From positions 130,116,651 through 130,180,650 of the forward strand of contig OU015498.1 in the NCBI GenBank assembly GCA_907164885.2: a stretch of 64,000 nucleotides of DNA. The letters are read 5' to 3'. Made by a program: the position numbers and the translations under genes. Positions 28,001-42,526 of this stretch are shown here, piece after piece; position 1 is the first letter of the stretch; each line of letters starts with the position of its first letter. Under the pieces are notes generated by a model. That model saw only the letters and a program-made list of their open reading frames with translations. It had not been told where the DNA came from and did no database searches. This stretch comes from Dolomedes plantarius (lineage: Eukaryota > Arthropoda > Arachnida > Araneae > Dolomedidae).

Positions 28001-29477
28001 TCACCAATGAACATTACTAGTGATGTAAAATTTTCAGTAACTGCCCACTGCCTTCTGATCATAAAATAGAGGATCTTTATATACTTTGTCAATACTTTTT
28101 TTATTGGCTTCTTCAGCCTTTTTAGCTACAATTTTTGAGCCTTCCTCTAAACTTTCAGAAAGGGGTTTGATTTTTAATGCAGCAGCTGCTTGTTTATGTT
28201 TCGAACAACATTCATGTCTAGATATACATCTAGTTGGATGATCACCTAACTTTACACATTGATCAATCCAACGTCCTGCTGAAAAAGAAACTGAACACAG
28301 TTTACAAAAAAACCACCTGCTGATGCATTGTAATAAATCCAAGTATTCAAATTTTCATATTTTTGAATATTCAAGGAATATTGCCGTTTATGATAATTCC
28401 CTTCACCTTCTGTGGTTTGTTCATATGATTTCAATACCATTTGATCTTTCTGAAAATTATCTTTGGTAAGAGATTTTTCATTTTGTCCAACATTATGACC
28501 TTCGGCAGCAAACATTTCTTCAAAATTATCATCATCATGAGCAGGAACAAAACTTGAACTTGTGCCATCTTGATTGCTCAGAGAAAATAATTAAAAATTT
28601 TACCACAGCCCTTGGCATCTGACGATTTTACTTTTTTAACATAATAGTCAGCATTTCGGGAATTTCCTCCTGTGGAGGGTCGTCCATGCTTCATTTCTCA
28701 GAAAATTTAAGAATAACACATTAAACAGCGTTGCGAAATCCAGAAAAATTTACCACACGGAACAACTGCAGGAAAACACATGGAAAGAAAAGCTCAAGTG
28801 GTGCCAAACAGTAGCTTGCGAAGTTACGAAGATTCCGTTGTAAATATGATCACTGCACCCACTACCGCTATGACGTCACTCATCAGCCAATGAGCGTTGA
28901 CTCCAAATAACGAATGATAATAAGTTTGTTTACGTTGCAGCGGTAAAAGCGCTGGGTATATTTTGAAAGGATAATTTTATGAAAATTAATTTTGTGAAGT
29001 GTTCATTTTTCTAATAATGAATTTTGTGAAGAGTCCGTTTTTCTGACATGGAATTTTGTGAAATGTCCGAAAACGGACTCAATTTTCCCCCTAGACAGAC
29101 CCCTGCATACACAAGATTAACTTAAGCATGTGTTATTAATTACATATGCAGGAATCCAAGGAATGAATTATTTATTCATGGACAATAACACAAGAAATTT
29201 CATTCTTACCTTCTTTTTTAACATTTGATAAAGGCTCATCAGCTTCAGAGCTATTTACATCTTTCGATTCATTTTTAATATTAGATTGATTATAAACAGC
29301 TTTAGAAGAATCAGTAACTTTAGGAGCTTCAACTGTTTTAGATGATTCAACAACTTTGGAAGAAACTGTTTCTTTTGAAGCTTTAGAAACAGGCACAGGT
29401 GTAATTTCAATGGAAGCATTTGACTAGAAAAAAAAAGTTCTATTTATATATATATTTATATATGCATGAGTGTGTGA

Positions 29478-29524
<47 letters not shown>

Positions 29525-32500
29525 CAGTTGGCTCTCTGTTTAACAACGCTCTACTTAACGACGATCTCTATTTAAAGACGATATTTCCAAGTCCCAGCCC
29601 CTCCGAAGTTATGGGACATGTTATTTTTTCACAAATTCTGTTTAAGGGCGATCTCTATTTAAGGATGATTTTTTCACGGTCCCTTGAAAGTCATTAAACA
29701 GAGAGCCAACTGTATATACTATTCACAAAACACTCATTCAAGAGATTTTTATGAATGCTTTTTACATACACTTAATTCTAAAATAAACATTTTATGCCCT
29801 ACCACAAATTTGAAATTCATATCTCGGTCAATAGTTTATACACTAAAATACAATAGATAAAATCAGACTGTTAAAATTTCTGGTAGTGAGTTTGAAAAAT
29901 TTGATAACTTTCCAAGTGCATATATTTTCTCCAATTGCATTTTAATTACTGAGTATGGGAACTAAAATAAACTTTGTGAGCTTTTAACTGATTAAGGAAT
30001 ATTATATAAATAATATTGTAAGCATATCGCTCACTCCTTTCAACAACGTCATATCTCAAAAATCAGCGATTTTTAGTTATGCCTGTTTTCAGAATGCCCT
30101 GAATGAGTAGTATATCCCTGTCAGATCATATCTCAATGCTCAATATTTTGCAGAATTAATATTGATTTTTAATACATTTGATTCTACTTTTAAACTTTAA
30201 AAATCACTATCCCAAAAAATCATGATTTTTGAGATATGACGTTGTTGAAAGGATTGAGCAATATGTTAACAATAACCACACAAACACGCATCTCTTTGTA
30301 TGCTATCCTGGAATAGAAATTTTGAAAGAAAAAAAATAATAAAAAGTATGAGACCTATTGTTATATCTATTATATTTGAAGCTGACTTTAAATAAAGATA
30401 GCATTCTAGAATGATACGCTACTCATTTATTAGCCGAACATATCACAACAAGAAGTGGCTGTTGCCACTTCTTGTTGTGAAATGATCGTCAGGGTCCAAA
30501 CTGGGCTTGTGTATCTTGGATACTACAAGGTTGAGAATGAGTTTGTATATCTGAATTTTCATTAACTAGTTGCTGTAAATTAGTTCTGGAGTCAGGTACT
30601 GTTACCCACAGAGGTTGTACAGGCACTTGTACGTTATCTGGCAAATGGTCTTTATCAGATTTAGTATCGGAAGTAAAAGATACAGATTTCTTTGGAATTT
30701 CAGTTTTTCTCAACTGATCAATGTGTTGTTTGAATGTATGTCCATCATCTAAATTTTTTTCGTAGTGTAACTTGCCAAATTTTTGAGTGGTGGTACCCAA
30801 TTTCCATATATACTTATTTCTAATGTGGCAGTGGCATCGAACTTGTACTCTGTCTCCCACGCTTAATTGTCTGGCTTTAACTGCGTATTCATCATTTTGT
30901 GAATGTTTCATTGGTCGAAAAGCATCAAGTTGAATGCAGATATTACGTTGTAAATACATTTCAGCTGGAGTTTTATTATTAGATAAAGGTGTTGCTTGAT
31001 ATCGAAATAAAATTTCTCGTACTTTGGCATACATTGACAGTTGATCATCAGTGATTGCTTTTAGATGATTTTTCAGTGTTAGTACATTTCTCTCGGCTAA
31101 TCCATTTGTAGCTGGGTGTCCTGGTGCTATGTGTTTCTGAAAAATGCCATTCTTAGCACAGTATGATTTAAACTGATCACTTACAAAAATTGTTGCATTA
31201 TCTGATACCATGACATATGGATAACCATGCACAGCAAAGATATCAGCATGCATTTCTATAGTAGAAGCAGTGGTTGGAACATTTCGACTATTCTGATCTC
31301 AGCCCATCTTGATTTTGCATCAACAACTATTAAAAAGAAACAATCCTGAAAGGGTCCTGCATAGTCAATATGCATACAATCCTAATTTTCTTTACGTTCA
31401 TCCCAGGGATAAATTTGAACTTTTCAAGGATTGGTTTTGATTTCAGCACATGGTTCACATGTTCTTGAGATACGTTCAATAGCTTTGTCAATTCCTTTCC
31501 AATAGATATACCAGCGAGCTAGTTGTTTCATTTTTGTTATACCAATGGGAGTTCGATGCAGTTCATCTAAGGCAGCTTTCTGGAGTATTTTTGGTATTAC
31601 AACCCTCTGTCCTTTGAACAGGATTCCATTTTCCATGGTATATTCACAGCCAAGTTCAGGACTACTTTGAATTTCTTGTTTTATTTTTGACAAATGCTCA
31701 TCAGAATCTGTTGCTGTTCGAATTATGTCAGCATTTAACATGTCTGTTGATATTTCATTAATTGATACCATGAACACAAGATTTATTTCATTGTTATTTG
31801 CCATATCATTAGATGATTCTTTTTGAATTATTGGAGCTCTGGAAAGACAGTCTGCATCTATGTTCTCAATACCCTTCTTGAAAAAAATTTCATAGTCAAA
31901 TCCTGATAAAAATGTGGCATATCGAAGTAAACGACCTGAAGTCATTGAAGGTAATTTTGTGCTTGGATGAAAAATTCTTGTCAAAGGTCGATTGTCAGTT
32001 ACCAATTTAAAGTGCCTTCCAAACAGATAGCTGAAAAAATGATTTACAGAAAATATAATTGCAAGAGCTTCACGATCAAGCTGTGAGTAATTTTGCTGTG
32101 CTGTAGTTAGCGATCTTCAAGCAAATGCAATTGGTCTCTCTTGTCCATCAACGATGTGTGCAAGAACACATGCAATACCTACTGGACTTGCATTGCACAT
32201 AAGTATTAGTGGTAATGCTGGATCATATGGGGTAAGAGTTTTATCACTTCCTATTTCTATTTTCAATTTTATGAAAGCAGCTTCACATGCAGCTGTCCAT
32301 CGGAAATCTGAGTCCTTTCAAAGGAGCTGTCGAAGAAGATAGGTAGTTGATGAATTATTGGGCAGGAAAGGACAATAATATGTAACCATTCATAGGAATC
32401 TGCGTAATTCTTCCATGTTTGAAGGGCGAGACATTTCCATTATTGCCTTGACTTTCTCTGGGTTTTTAGAGATCTTGTTGAATTCTATAACATGTCCTAA

Positions 32501-35419
32501 ATATTCTATTTGCTCTTGAAAGAATGAGCATTTATTCCGATTCAAGTAAAGATCGTATTTCTTTAATTTTTGTAGGCATTGATATTCTTTTGACATTCAG
32601 CTTTTGTTGTCCTGTGCACAATGATATCGTCAAAATAGGACATAGTTTTGGGCAAGCCTTGGAGAATCTGGTGTATGATGAGGTTAAATTCGCTTGGAGC
32701 AGTCTTAATTCCAAATGATAGTCTATTCATACGATAGGTTCCATGATGAGTTGACAAAGTTTGAATTATGCTACTTTCTTCATCTACTTGAACATAAAGA
32801 GATCTTGTAAAAATCAAGGCAGCAAAAATATTTTGAATTTTTCAAACTGTTGAGAATATCATAAATTCGTCTGATAGGATAGTTTGCATTGACAAGGCGT
32901 TCATTAACACCAATTTTGAAATCAACACAGAGTCGAATGTTACCATCTGGTTTTGGGATTATCACCAGAGGTGATCCCCAATCACTTGTAACTATTTTTT
33001 AAATAATTCCTTGTGCTTTCAATGTATCCAATTCTTTATTAACTTTATCTTGAAGGGCGTATGGTACATCTCTTTCTTTGTGAAATACTGGCTTACTTTT
33101 TTTATGAAGTTGTAATCACACTTTGACTCCTGGAATACAGCCTACTTTTTGCACAAAAATTTCGGGATAACTAGAAATAATATCATCATTGTTACTTATA
33201 GACTGCACTCCCAAGTCATTCAATTTTTTTTTTCTTTTTAGAATCAATTTCTTGAAGGTTGATTTCAGATGTCGTATCCAAGTATGACCAAGTAATGTAT
33301 CATACTCTTCCAGAACTATATATTATTCTTCACAGGATGTTTTTCCATTGTATGTCACATTTACTATAACCTTTCCATCTGGTAATATAATACCTGTTTA
33401 TGAATGGAAAGCAACACTGGAATGTTTAAGATCAGTTGAAATGTTAAGTTTGTAGAATTTATCACGTGGCATGAAAGTGAACCCTGCACCTGAGTCCACT
33501 TCAAATTGTTCTTCATGGCCTTCAATGTTCACATGAACAAAATATTTTTCAGCATCTTGTAAACATTTTTTCCTGTGTTGGAAAATATCGATTACCTGGT
33601 TGACACTATAACGATAAAGTGATTCTTCATCATCAATATAGTTTGTAGAATTTGGATTTGTGGTGCCACTATTTCTTGTTTCTTCAAGTAATGTCCGAAT
33701 GCATACCTTCCAGATATGTCCTGATTTTTTACATGCACTGCAATGGAGTCAGTTGTAATCAGATTTGCAATTCCTTGCTGTATGATTATCTCGGCCGCAA
33801 CAGAGACAACGATTCTTAATTCCAAGTCCTTCATAATCGATTCTGGATTGTGAGTTTGAATGGGTGACTTTAGATTTGGTTTGCAAACTTGGGGGTTCGT
33901 CACATCAGAGACTTCGATATCTCAAAACTTAATTTACATTTTCATTAGAATCAGTTTTAGAAGCTGATTTCCTTGACTATCAATTTTCGACGCTTCTAAG
34001 GCTATTGCCTTTTTGGCTATTTCATCAAATGTAAGGATTTCAGACTGTAAAATCTGCTCTCAAATTGAGTTATCTGTAATGCCACGTACAAATTGTGCTT
34101 GTAAAAAGATATCCGTTACTGACGTTTTACATTCGCAAGGGGAAATAAATTCACAATCTATAATATCTCGTCAAAGTGTTGTGCTATAATCAGCAATTGC
34201 CTGATTTTCAGTTTGATATATTGATAAAAATTTATGTTGGGACACAAGAATATTCTTCTTGGGACAAAAGAGAGTTTCGAATACTAAGTCTTTGGCGATA
34301 CTAATGCAGCTAACATATTATAATTTGATGCGCCAATTGAATTAAGAAGTATCTGAGCACATAATTCTTTGTTTGAGATTATTTTCTTCATGTCAAGAAA
34401 ATTTTCAAAACGTTGTCGATAAAATTTGAACGATTCCGTTTTAGAATCGAAACATTCGAATGTCTGAAGTAAAACAGAATGTACTAGCTGTGCATTAGTA
34501 CATTCATTAGTTCATTAGTAACCTGTTCTATTAATACATTTTAAAATCCTTTCAGTATTTTTTGCAATACAGTATAAAAACCATGATGGCAAAAAATTGA
34601 AATAATCCCCTAGTCATTTCTGTTTGTTTTTGTGAACATAAGCTGTTTCAAGAACTAAAATATATGTATGTAAAATAGAAGGTTATCTTCATCTATCAGA
34701 CATATTGGATAAACAAATAATAATAACTAGAAATTACTAGAAAATGCAATAGCATGTAGGAAGGTTAGAAACTACAATGGTTCATAGACAGTATTTGTGT
34801 CTACCTATGATTGGTTCAGTTAACAACAATTTTCTAATATACACTTTCATTTCACAGTGAACAATTGTTTATAATAAGTACCACCTTGAATGCCTTCAAA
34901 GCCTTTCAGTGTACTTTTAAGTGTACCTTTCAGTGTGTTTTTAAAATCCTACTTACATTAATAAATTTCAATAGCTGACATTCACAAACACAAAATACTT
35001 CTTTGACAATCTATGATAAAATTTAGAAAACAGGCATCTCTGAAACGGTCTGAAGTTAGTGTAATATATAAATAGATCTGCACACAAAATATCTTTAGAA
35101 TACATACCAAGCATGCTTTCACTTTTTCTATTTCTATTTTAGTCTTAGATTCCTTTTTATTAGAAGAGGATATAGCTATAAACACAAAGAAAAAAAGTTA
35201 TAAAAATGTGTGTTGCAATCATAATTTTTTCATTAAAGAATAAATGAGAAATTGATAATTATCACCAAAGAATAAAATTGAAAAAATTTTCCTACATGAT
35301 ATATATTTACCGATTCATATAAAAAATTCCAAAAGTTCTATGTGTCAATGTATAAAAATATTTTTATTCTTATGATCCTTTTAATAATATTATAGTTTGC
35401 ACTCATTTTGAGAAATCAT

Positions 35420-35460
<41 letters not shown>

Positions 35461-38400
35461 AATTTAGGGAAATAGATTTTTTTTTTTAAATTAAGGATTT
35501 TTTTAAATTGAAAGAGCAAATTATACATTTTTTTTAAGGTTTTTAACACTTGGTTAAACCCTGGTATTGAGACATGCTTAACATGTGAAAGAATACAGAA
35601 GAAAGAAATAATAATTTATAATTTTTCTTTTTAAATAAAATGAATTATAATCATTAAAAGCCAACCTTTTAAAGTTAATAATGCATCCCTTTCATTTTAA
35701 CAACATTTTTTTTTATATTAAAGTAAAATATCTAAAGAAATTATCCTAATCTATTGTTACAGAAAAATGCTCACCATCTATGATAGCTTTTACAGACGAA
35801 TCTTTTGCGTCACATGATGATCCAACACTAGAAATTACAATTTCAGGTTTTATCCCTACAGGCTGTAGGAAATATAATATATATACAAATTTAATTTGTA
35901 ATAACACATAGGAACAAAAATATGATATAGTCAAGAGAAGAACTTAAAATATAGTTTTACATTCTTTATAATACAATAGATAGGTATACATTAATTTATT
36001 TATTAAGGATATACTATAACTCTGAACTACAGTAAATAAATATTATAATAATGAATGCTTTAACTGAAAACAATAAGAACAATTAAAATAGAATTTTTTT
36101 TTTGATAAAAGTAACTCATTAGGTTTTTTTAATACTTTACTTTGAAAGAGGACTGCATACAATTTTAGGGTTTAGCTCCAAAAAGTTAAAGTTAAAAATA
36201 GTTAAATTTTTAATATAAAATTGCTTGCAATTTTTCAAAAATTACTACATGCAAAAAGAAAAAAAACTGACAATTTTAATCAGTGTTGTCCTCTTCTTTC
36301 TCTTTTGATAGTAATTATGAAGTAAAGCTCTAAGAAAATTATGTACTGTGCAAGCATTGCCAAAAGTAAAAATGATCCAAGTTAAAATTTTTAACCTACA
36401 GTAATTTGCAGTAACCATGAAATAGCTTATGGAACAATTTTTTCTTTTTTTTTCTCTCTGACCTAAACTTGAACACAGCTTTCACACAAGTGACTCTTCT
36501 CGTCAAAGTATCTTTCCACATACCTTAAAACCAGTGTATTTTTGTTAAAAAAAAAAGGTTTAGGAACTCACCATAGTATTGTACCTAAAATTATGTTAAA
36601 GTAAAACAATTTGAATTTTTCATTAGAAAATACATAACATGATTATGTTTTATTAGTTCCTAATGATTTTTTTTTTAAAAACAAATAGTTTATTTACCCT
36701 ACTCCTTCACTAGTTCTCACTTTTTTAGATGCCAAAGGTTTAAAAAAAACTTGTCAGTCTTTTCATATTTTTAGGTTAGGGTGTAAATTTAAAACATTTT
36801 AAATGGTAAACAAATTTGTCAATTAAACTTCAAAATTCATTTGTCTTTGAGAATTATGGCAGCAATTCTGCAGTATTACCATTTAGGTACAATAAATGGT
36901 AACAATGGTACAATATAACTGTGAATAGCTGCTGCCATCTCGATACTGATGAAGACAAATGAATTTTGAAATTTCAATTGACAAAAAGAGAAATGTGCTA
37001 AAAATTAGTTGAAGTATTTAGTCTATTTAACATTTTAGGTTTTAACATAATTTTATTGAATAATTGTAAATCTAACAGTTTCAAACATAAAAATATTCTG
37101 GAACTGTGTTCCGTCACAAAAAGAGCACTGCTTATAACTACATTATTTTAAAAAGTCAGGGTGAATACAACCTTCTGAATGTTGGTAATACTTCTTCAGT
37201 GATATATACATTTTCTAACATTTACTTGTTATATCACTTCATAAGATTAGTGATGAAATTTTAACTTTGACTAGTTCAATTATCAAAATTTTCACTTAAA
37301 AAATGTAACAAATAATCCATATTTGAATAACCCACAGATGACATTGTCCTTACTCACATGTTTATCACAAAGAAAGAAAAAAAGAAAAAACCCATAAAGG
37401 AAAATTATCTCTATGAATATACTATCTACCAATAAGTATTTGAACACCTGTGATAGAAAAGAAAAACAAAATTTATTCATATTCAATATACTGTAGAGCC
37501 TCAACGAGAGGCAATTACAACCTCAACCCTCTGGGACATGCTTTCCACAAGTCCTTGTATGACGGCTAGTGGTATTTTCTTCCACTCGGCTTGGAGAAGA
37601 CATGCAAGTTCCTTCAATGATTTTGGACGGTTGTTGCACTCCTTAATTCGGCGATGCAACTCGTCCCAGAGGTTCTCACTGGGGTTCAGGTCTGGGCTCT
37701 GGGCAGGCCAGTCCATTCGGTTAACCCCATTATCACCACCCCAATCCATGGTGGACATTGCAACATGACAGCTGGCATTGTCGTCCTAAAAGTAACATGG
37801 GTCCAACCCGTAAAAACTGCCACAACGTAGGAAGCACACTGTCACCCAAAATAGTGCAGTAGGCGTTAGCTTTGAGATTACCATGAATTGAGGCAAAGGG
37901 TCCCAGTCCATACCAGGAGAAACACCCCCAGACCATAATTCCACCTCTGCTGAACTTTACTGTGGGAACAATGCATTCTGGCAGGAGGCATTCTCCAGGC
38001 AAACGCCAGACCCTGCCATCTGAAAGGCAGAGGGTGAACCTTGATTTGTCACTCCAGAGAACCCATTTCCACTTACCTACAGTCCACTTTCAATGTACTT
38101 TGCACCACATTAACCGAGAAGCGTGGTTGGATTTTGTGATCAAAGGAATATGGATGGCAGCACGACCATGAAAACCAAGCAGATCTTTCAATGAATACCA
38201 TCTGTAACGAAGCACAACACTACAGGATGCCTGTTGAAATTCCTGGAGTACGTGGACCATCCATTGGGTTCTTCCAAATTTCTCAGTACAGCACCCATCG
38301 GTTTCTATCTCCCAGTTTTGTGGGTCTGCGGACTCGGGGCACATTCCGACAATCACCACTCACCTTCCACTTCTGAATCATATAGGCCAGTGGTCCCCAA

Positions 38401-41400
38401 CCCCCGGGCTGTGGACCGGTATCGGTCCATGGATCAAATGGTGCCGGGCCGCCAGCTTAGGGCCACAAGCTCAGGGTTCTCATTAATTTAGCATTCTAGT
38501 GAGTTAAAATGTTAAATCACTTTACATTCATTTTTTGGTGTAACTGTATTTTATTTTGAAGGCATGTTTAAGTACAATTAAATTAAAATGATTAAATCAA
38601 AACAATCTAAAATATAAACAATCAACGTCCCCCCCCCCCCCCCCCCTCAGCGGGCCGTGGTAAAATTATGAAATGTTGACCAGTCTGTGGCGATAAAAAG
38701 GTTGGGGAGCACTGATATAGGCCACCGTTAATTTTAGATAATTCAGCTTGCTAGATATATCCCTTTGGGATTGGCCATTTCTGTGATACCCAACGATTAC
38801 ACCTTTCTCGAAATCAGATAACTCTGCACTTCGTGGCATCTTGCATGCAACTAATGTCCATGTTGTTTCCTGCATATTTAGTGGCGGAGGGCATGACGTA
38901 TATCAGGTCCACAGATATCATCATTTGCCTGGGTGTCCAAATACTTATTGGTAGACACTGTATTAAGTTATGAATACAACATTGCTTTAAGAAAAAGATA
39001 TAATATAATTTGTGCTCTTCATAAATTAAAAAATTATTCACTTTTATTGTCTTTGTTAATTTGCTTATATAGGCTTTCATAAAGTTATAAATTAAGAACA
39101 TTTAATTACAGAATGTCATACAGTTTACTCAAATAACATTAACTTGTTTTACTCAATTTATATTATAATTTCTTTAACCTTTTTGAGGATTTGAGCAAAT
39201 TTTCTATTTTTTTAAACATTTCTATAGGGTTTTGTGTATCTACTACACTATAAGCAAGAATTAGCAACACTTGGGTTAATATTTATGAAAGGAAAATTAA
39301 AATTCTAGATGTTTCTGAAAGTTTTCATCAGAATTAAAATTATACAAAGCTGATGAAATATTTCAACACAGTTAACCACTCAGGAAGTTTTAATGAATTT
39401 TAATCTTGAATAGAAAAACAGCAATATTTTTAGGCTAACAATTACAATACCTGTTTTACTTTAGGACTAATACTTGTGCTTGTAGGCTTTTTCTTTACAA
39501 CAGAAGGATTGGTTCTTGCGACAGGAGCTTGGGATATTGTTGGCATGATTGTACTACCTAAATTATAAAAAATAAAAAATAAAAATTATTTCTCATTCAT
39601 AAAACAAAAAATTTCTGTGAGAGGAAGCAGAACCCTTATTGCTTTAGGTAGCATTAGTTTTTTCTTTTACTTATATACGTACAGCACCATGCTAAAATAG
39701 AATCCGTAAAAATCATTCCCCAGACATTTCGCTCCTGATAGACAAAAGATAAATAAAAAAGATAATAATATAAGTAATATTTTGAAATTCAAATTTATTT
39801 TATTTAAATCGACATTATAGTCATTTACAACTTGAGGTTATATGCTATTCCCCTAAGGTAATTAATCCCATTTCGATTTTGGAAATCTTGGACTATTCTT
39901 TTCAACCTAGCAGAAATTGTAACATACTTTTTGTTTTATTGAATACCTGAATTACCAGCAATTAGTTAAGTGATTACGAAAATTATGCAGTCCTAGCTGT
40001 TTCTTTAGAGAATCAATGAATCTGTAAAGATTTGGAAATAAGGAACTACATGTCTCCTGTAATCCCCTGTGCCATCCCTCCACCTGAATCTATTAAATTT
40101 TTTATAATAAACAGTGGACCCCAAAGACATACAAAAGAGGATTATCTAGTTTAAAAACTATGTGACAATTCATGCACTAATACAATTTTGAAAATATATA
40201 CATATTTAGAAAAATTAGAGTCACCAGAAGATCAGTTCAAGTTATTGAAAGACATTAACGTTAAATCTCTGAAAGTAGAGCAAGTACTTCAATAAAAAAT
40301 CAATATTATTAAAAAATTACTTGTATTATTGTCTATTTTATTTACTATTTATCTACCAAGGACAAAATGTCCTGGAAGTGAAACGTTGGAGGTGACTTTT
40401 CTGTAAATCAATAAAATAACTAAATTCTGTATGTAACTACCTCCCTAAATGGCCTAGCATTAATGACTTTGCATGATCTATCATAATAAATACAGACCAT
40501 GTCTGATAGTTTAGTATCAGTATTTAAAAGTTGTTTTTTTCTATGCTTACTAAGAAAACTGGCTGAATCAGTATATTAACACATTCTCAATCAGTATTTT
40601 TTTTTTCTTAAAATGAAAGTCAGTTAAAATAAAGAAACTGCTGCAAACTTCTGTCAACTTGCAGTCTTTGATCAGCTATGTAAGACATTAACTATATTGG
40701 AAACTCAATATTACAAAATTATTTCAATTACCTCTATTTTTCATTCCCTGACAATTATTTTCAAGAAAAAATATGCTTAAAACCGGTAAATATGATAATG
40801 TAACAGCATCAAAAGAGAAGCTTATGAAATGATGTAAATTCACAATGGTAACCAACACAGAATTTGAAATTATATAAATTCATGCCAGCAGCTATGAATG
40901 CGCTAATTTAGGTTTTATGCTCTGAACCAATTAAAGGATAACAGATAAACTTTAGGGACTAAAAAGTCCCTAACAGAGACAAAAAATATTTAAGAGCTCA
41001 TTCTTGACTTGAAACTCTAGGAGCCAAATTGACTCCCTACCTGTAACATCTATATATATTATTTCTAAAAGGTGTTTTTGCTTTATCCCTATTTCTCCCT
41101 TCATGCTTAACCAAAATCAATACATGAGGTACCATTTTAAAGATTAAGATCTCCGCTTTGTATGAATTGTTAATTTAAAAGTACACATCTTATTGTTTGT
41201 TTAAAAATTGAAGTATAAACATTATAAACAACTTTTTTCCCATAGATGGCACATGCGCTAGCTTTTTTTATTTTACCATTATCAATTGCACTGAACTTTT
41301 AAATTTAAAAATCGTTTGCTTTTATTGTCACTCTGTGATTTCATTAATGAGTTTTTTTATTGGCAACATCCGCATAGGTGTACATTATTCTTGCATGGAA

Positions 41401-42465
41401 AAACCAGGTATATTATTTCTAGAAGGTGATTTTTTGTGATGATCCCTTGCTCTCTCTTCATACCAAAATCGATAAATGAGGTACCATTCTACAGATTAAG
41501 TTCTCTACTTCTGACAAATTGTTAATTCAGAATGATACATTGTATTGTTTGTTTAAAAAATCTCAGTGAAAAATTGACTTTTGGTCCTGAAGTTCTTTTC
41601 CTGGATGCGTCGAAATGGCACAGTCAAATAGTGTGAGAAAAGCCAAAGAGGTTTTGTAATGTAAATATCACATTTTCCACAAGTTTGTGTCATATTTAAC
41701 TTTTAATATTGCCCACAAAGGTATTTTGATGTGTACATAACTCATGTTCCCCTGTTTTGTCTAATGCTTCACCACCATTATTGTGGCCAAACACGTTTTG
41801 TGATTGGTTTTATGTTATCATTACGCATCATTGTTATTTGACAAATAAACAATGGCTACAAATGAACCGGTTCTTCTTTCATCCTACTACAAACCATCAA
41901 TCTCCCTATAAAATTTATTGCATTTTAACATGCGAAAGGGTCACATGGGCCACCTAGTTAATACTAAATGCTTAAATTTGTGAATCAGTTAAAAGTTTCA
42001 TTAGTTCATTAACGATTATTTTGATTAATAAATGTCAATTCAAACTCTAATTCTACACTATTTAATATATTAAAAGAAAAAATTATCTGTCTTCCTTCTT
42101 TTTGTAAATTACTAATTGTAAAACAAAATGAACACAATGCGCAGTAAAACTTTTAACAAAAAAATTTAGATTAGTTTTATTGATGTACAAGCATAGGTTT
42201 ATGTAATCAGATGAAAATAAATATTATTTACATTATAAAAATAAGATACTTTTAAATTTATTTAAGTAAAAATAATGGAGAGAAAAGCCATAAAATGACT
42301 TTTAAGAGTTTAAAAAAGAAATATATGCAAAATATTTTATATCTATGAGAATAGATAAATCATAATTTATCATATATTTCAGAAGATAACTGATATTTTA
42401 TACAAATCAATTTTTAAATAAAATATAAGCTTGTCATATATAGAATATGTTTTCAGTCTGTGATA

Positions 42466-42526
<61 letters not shown>

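Larger units (their letters stand above)
37422..38960 (-). mobile_element. Second Tc1-like transposon, split by a hAT MITE
   Basis: Inverted ends share TCTACCAATAAGTATTTG and are flanked by TA (37420-37421, 38961-38962). The left end lacks two bases of the right-end sequence. Without the 327-bp hAT insertion at 38388 and its target duplication, the element would be about 1.2 kb, normal for Tc1. It lies in the intron between exons 12 and 11. Confidence 0.9.

Noticed and set aside
40320..40420. Phrase resembling a Penelope or CR1 3' region
   Set aside because: Only about 15 bases are suggestive and no coding or terminal structure accompanies it.
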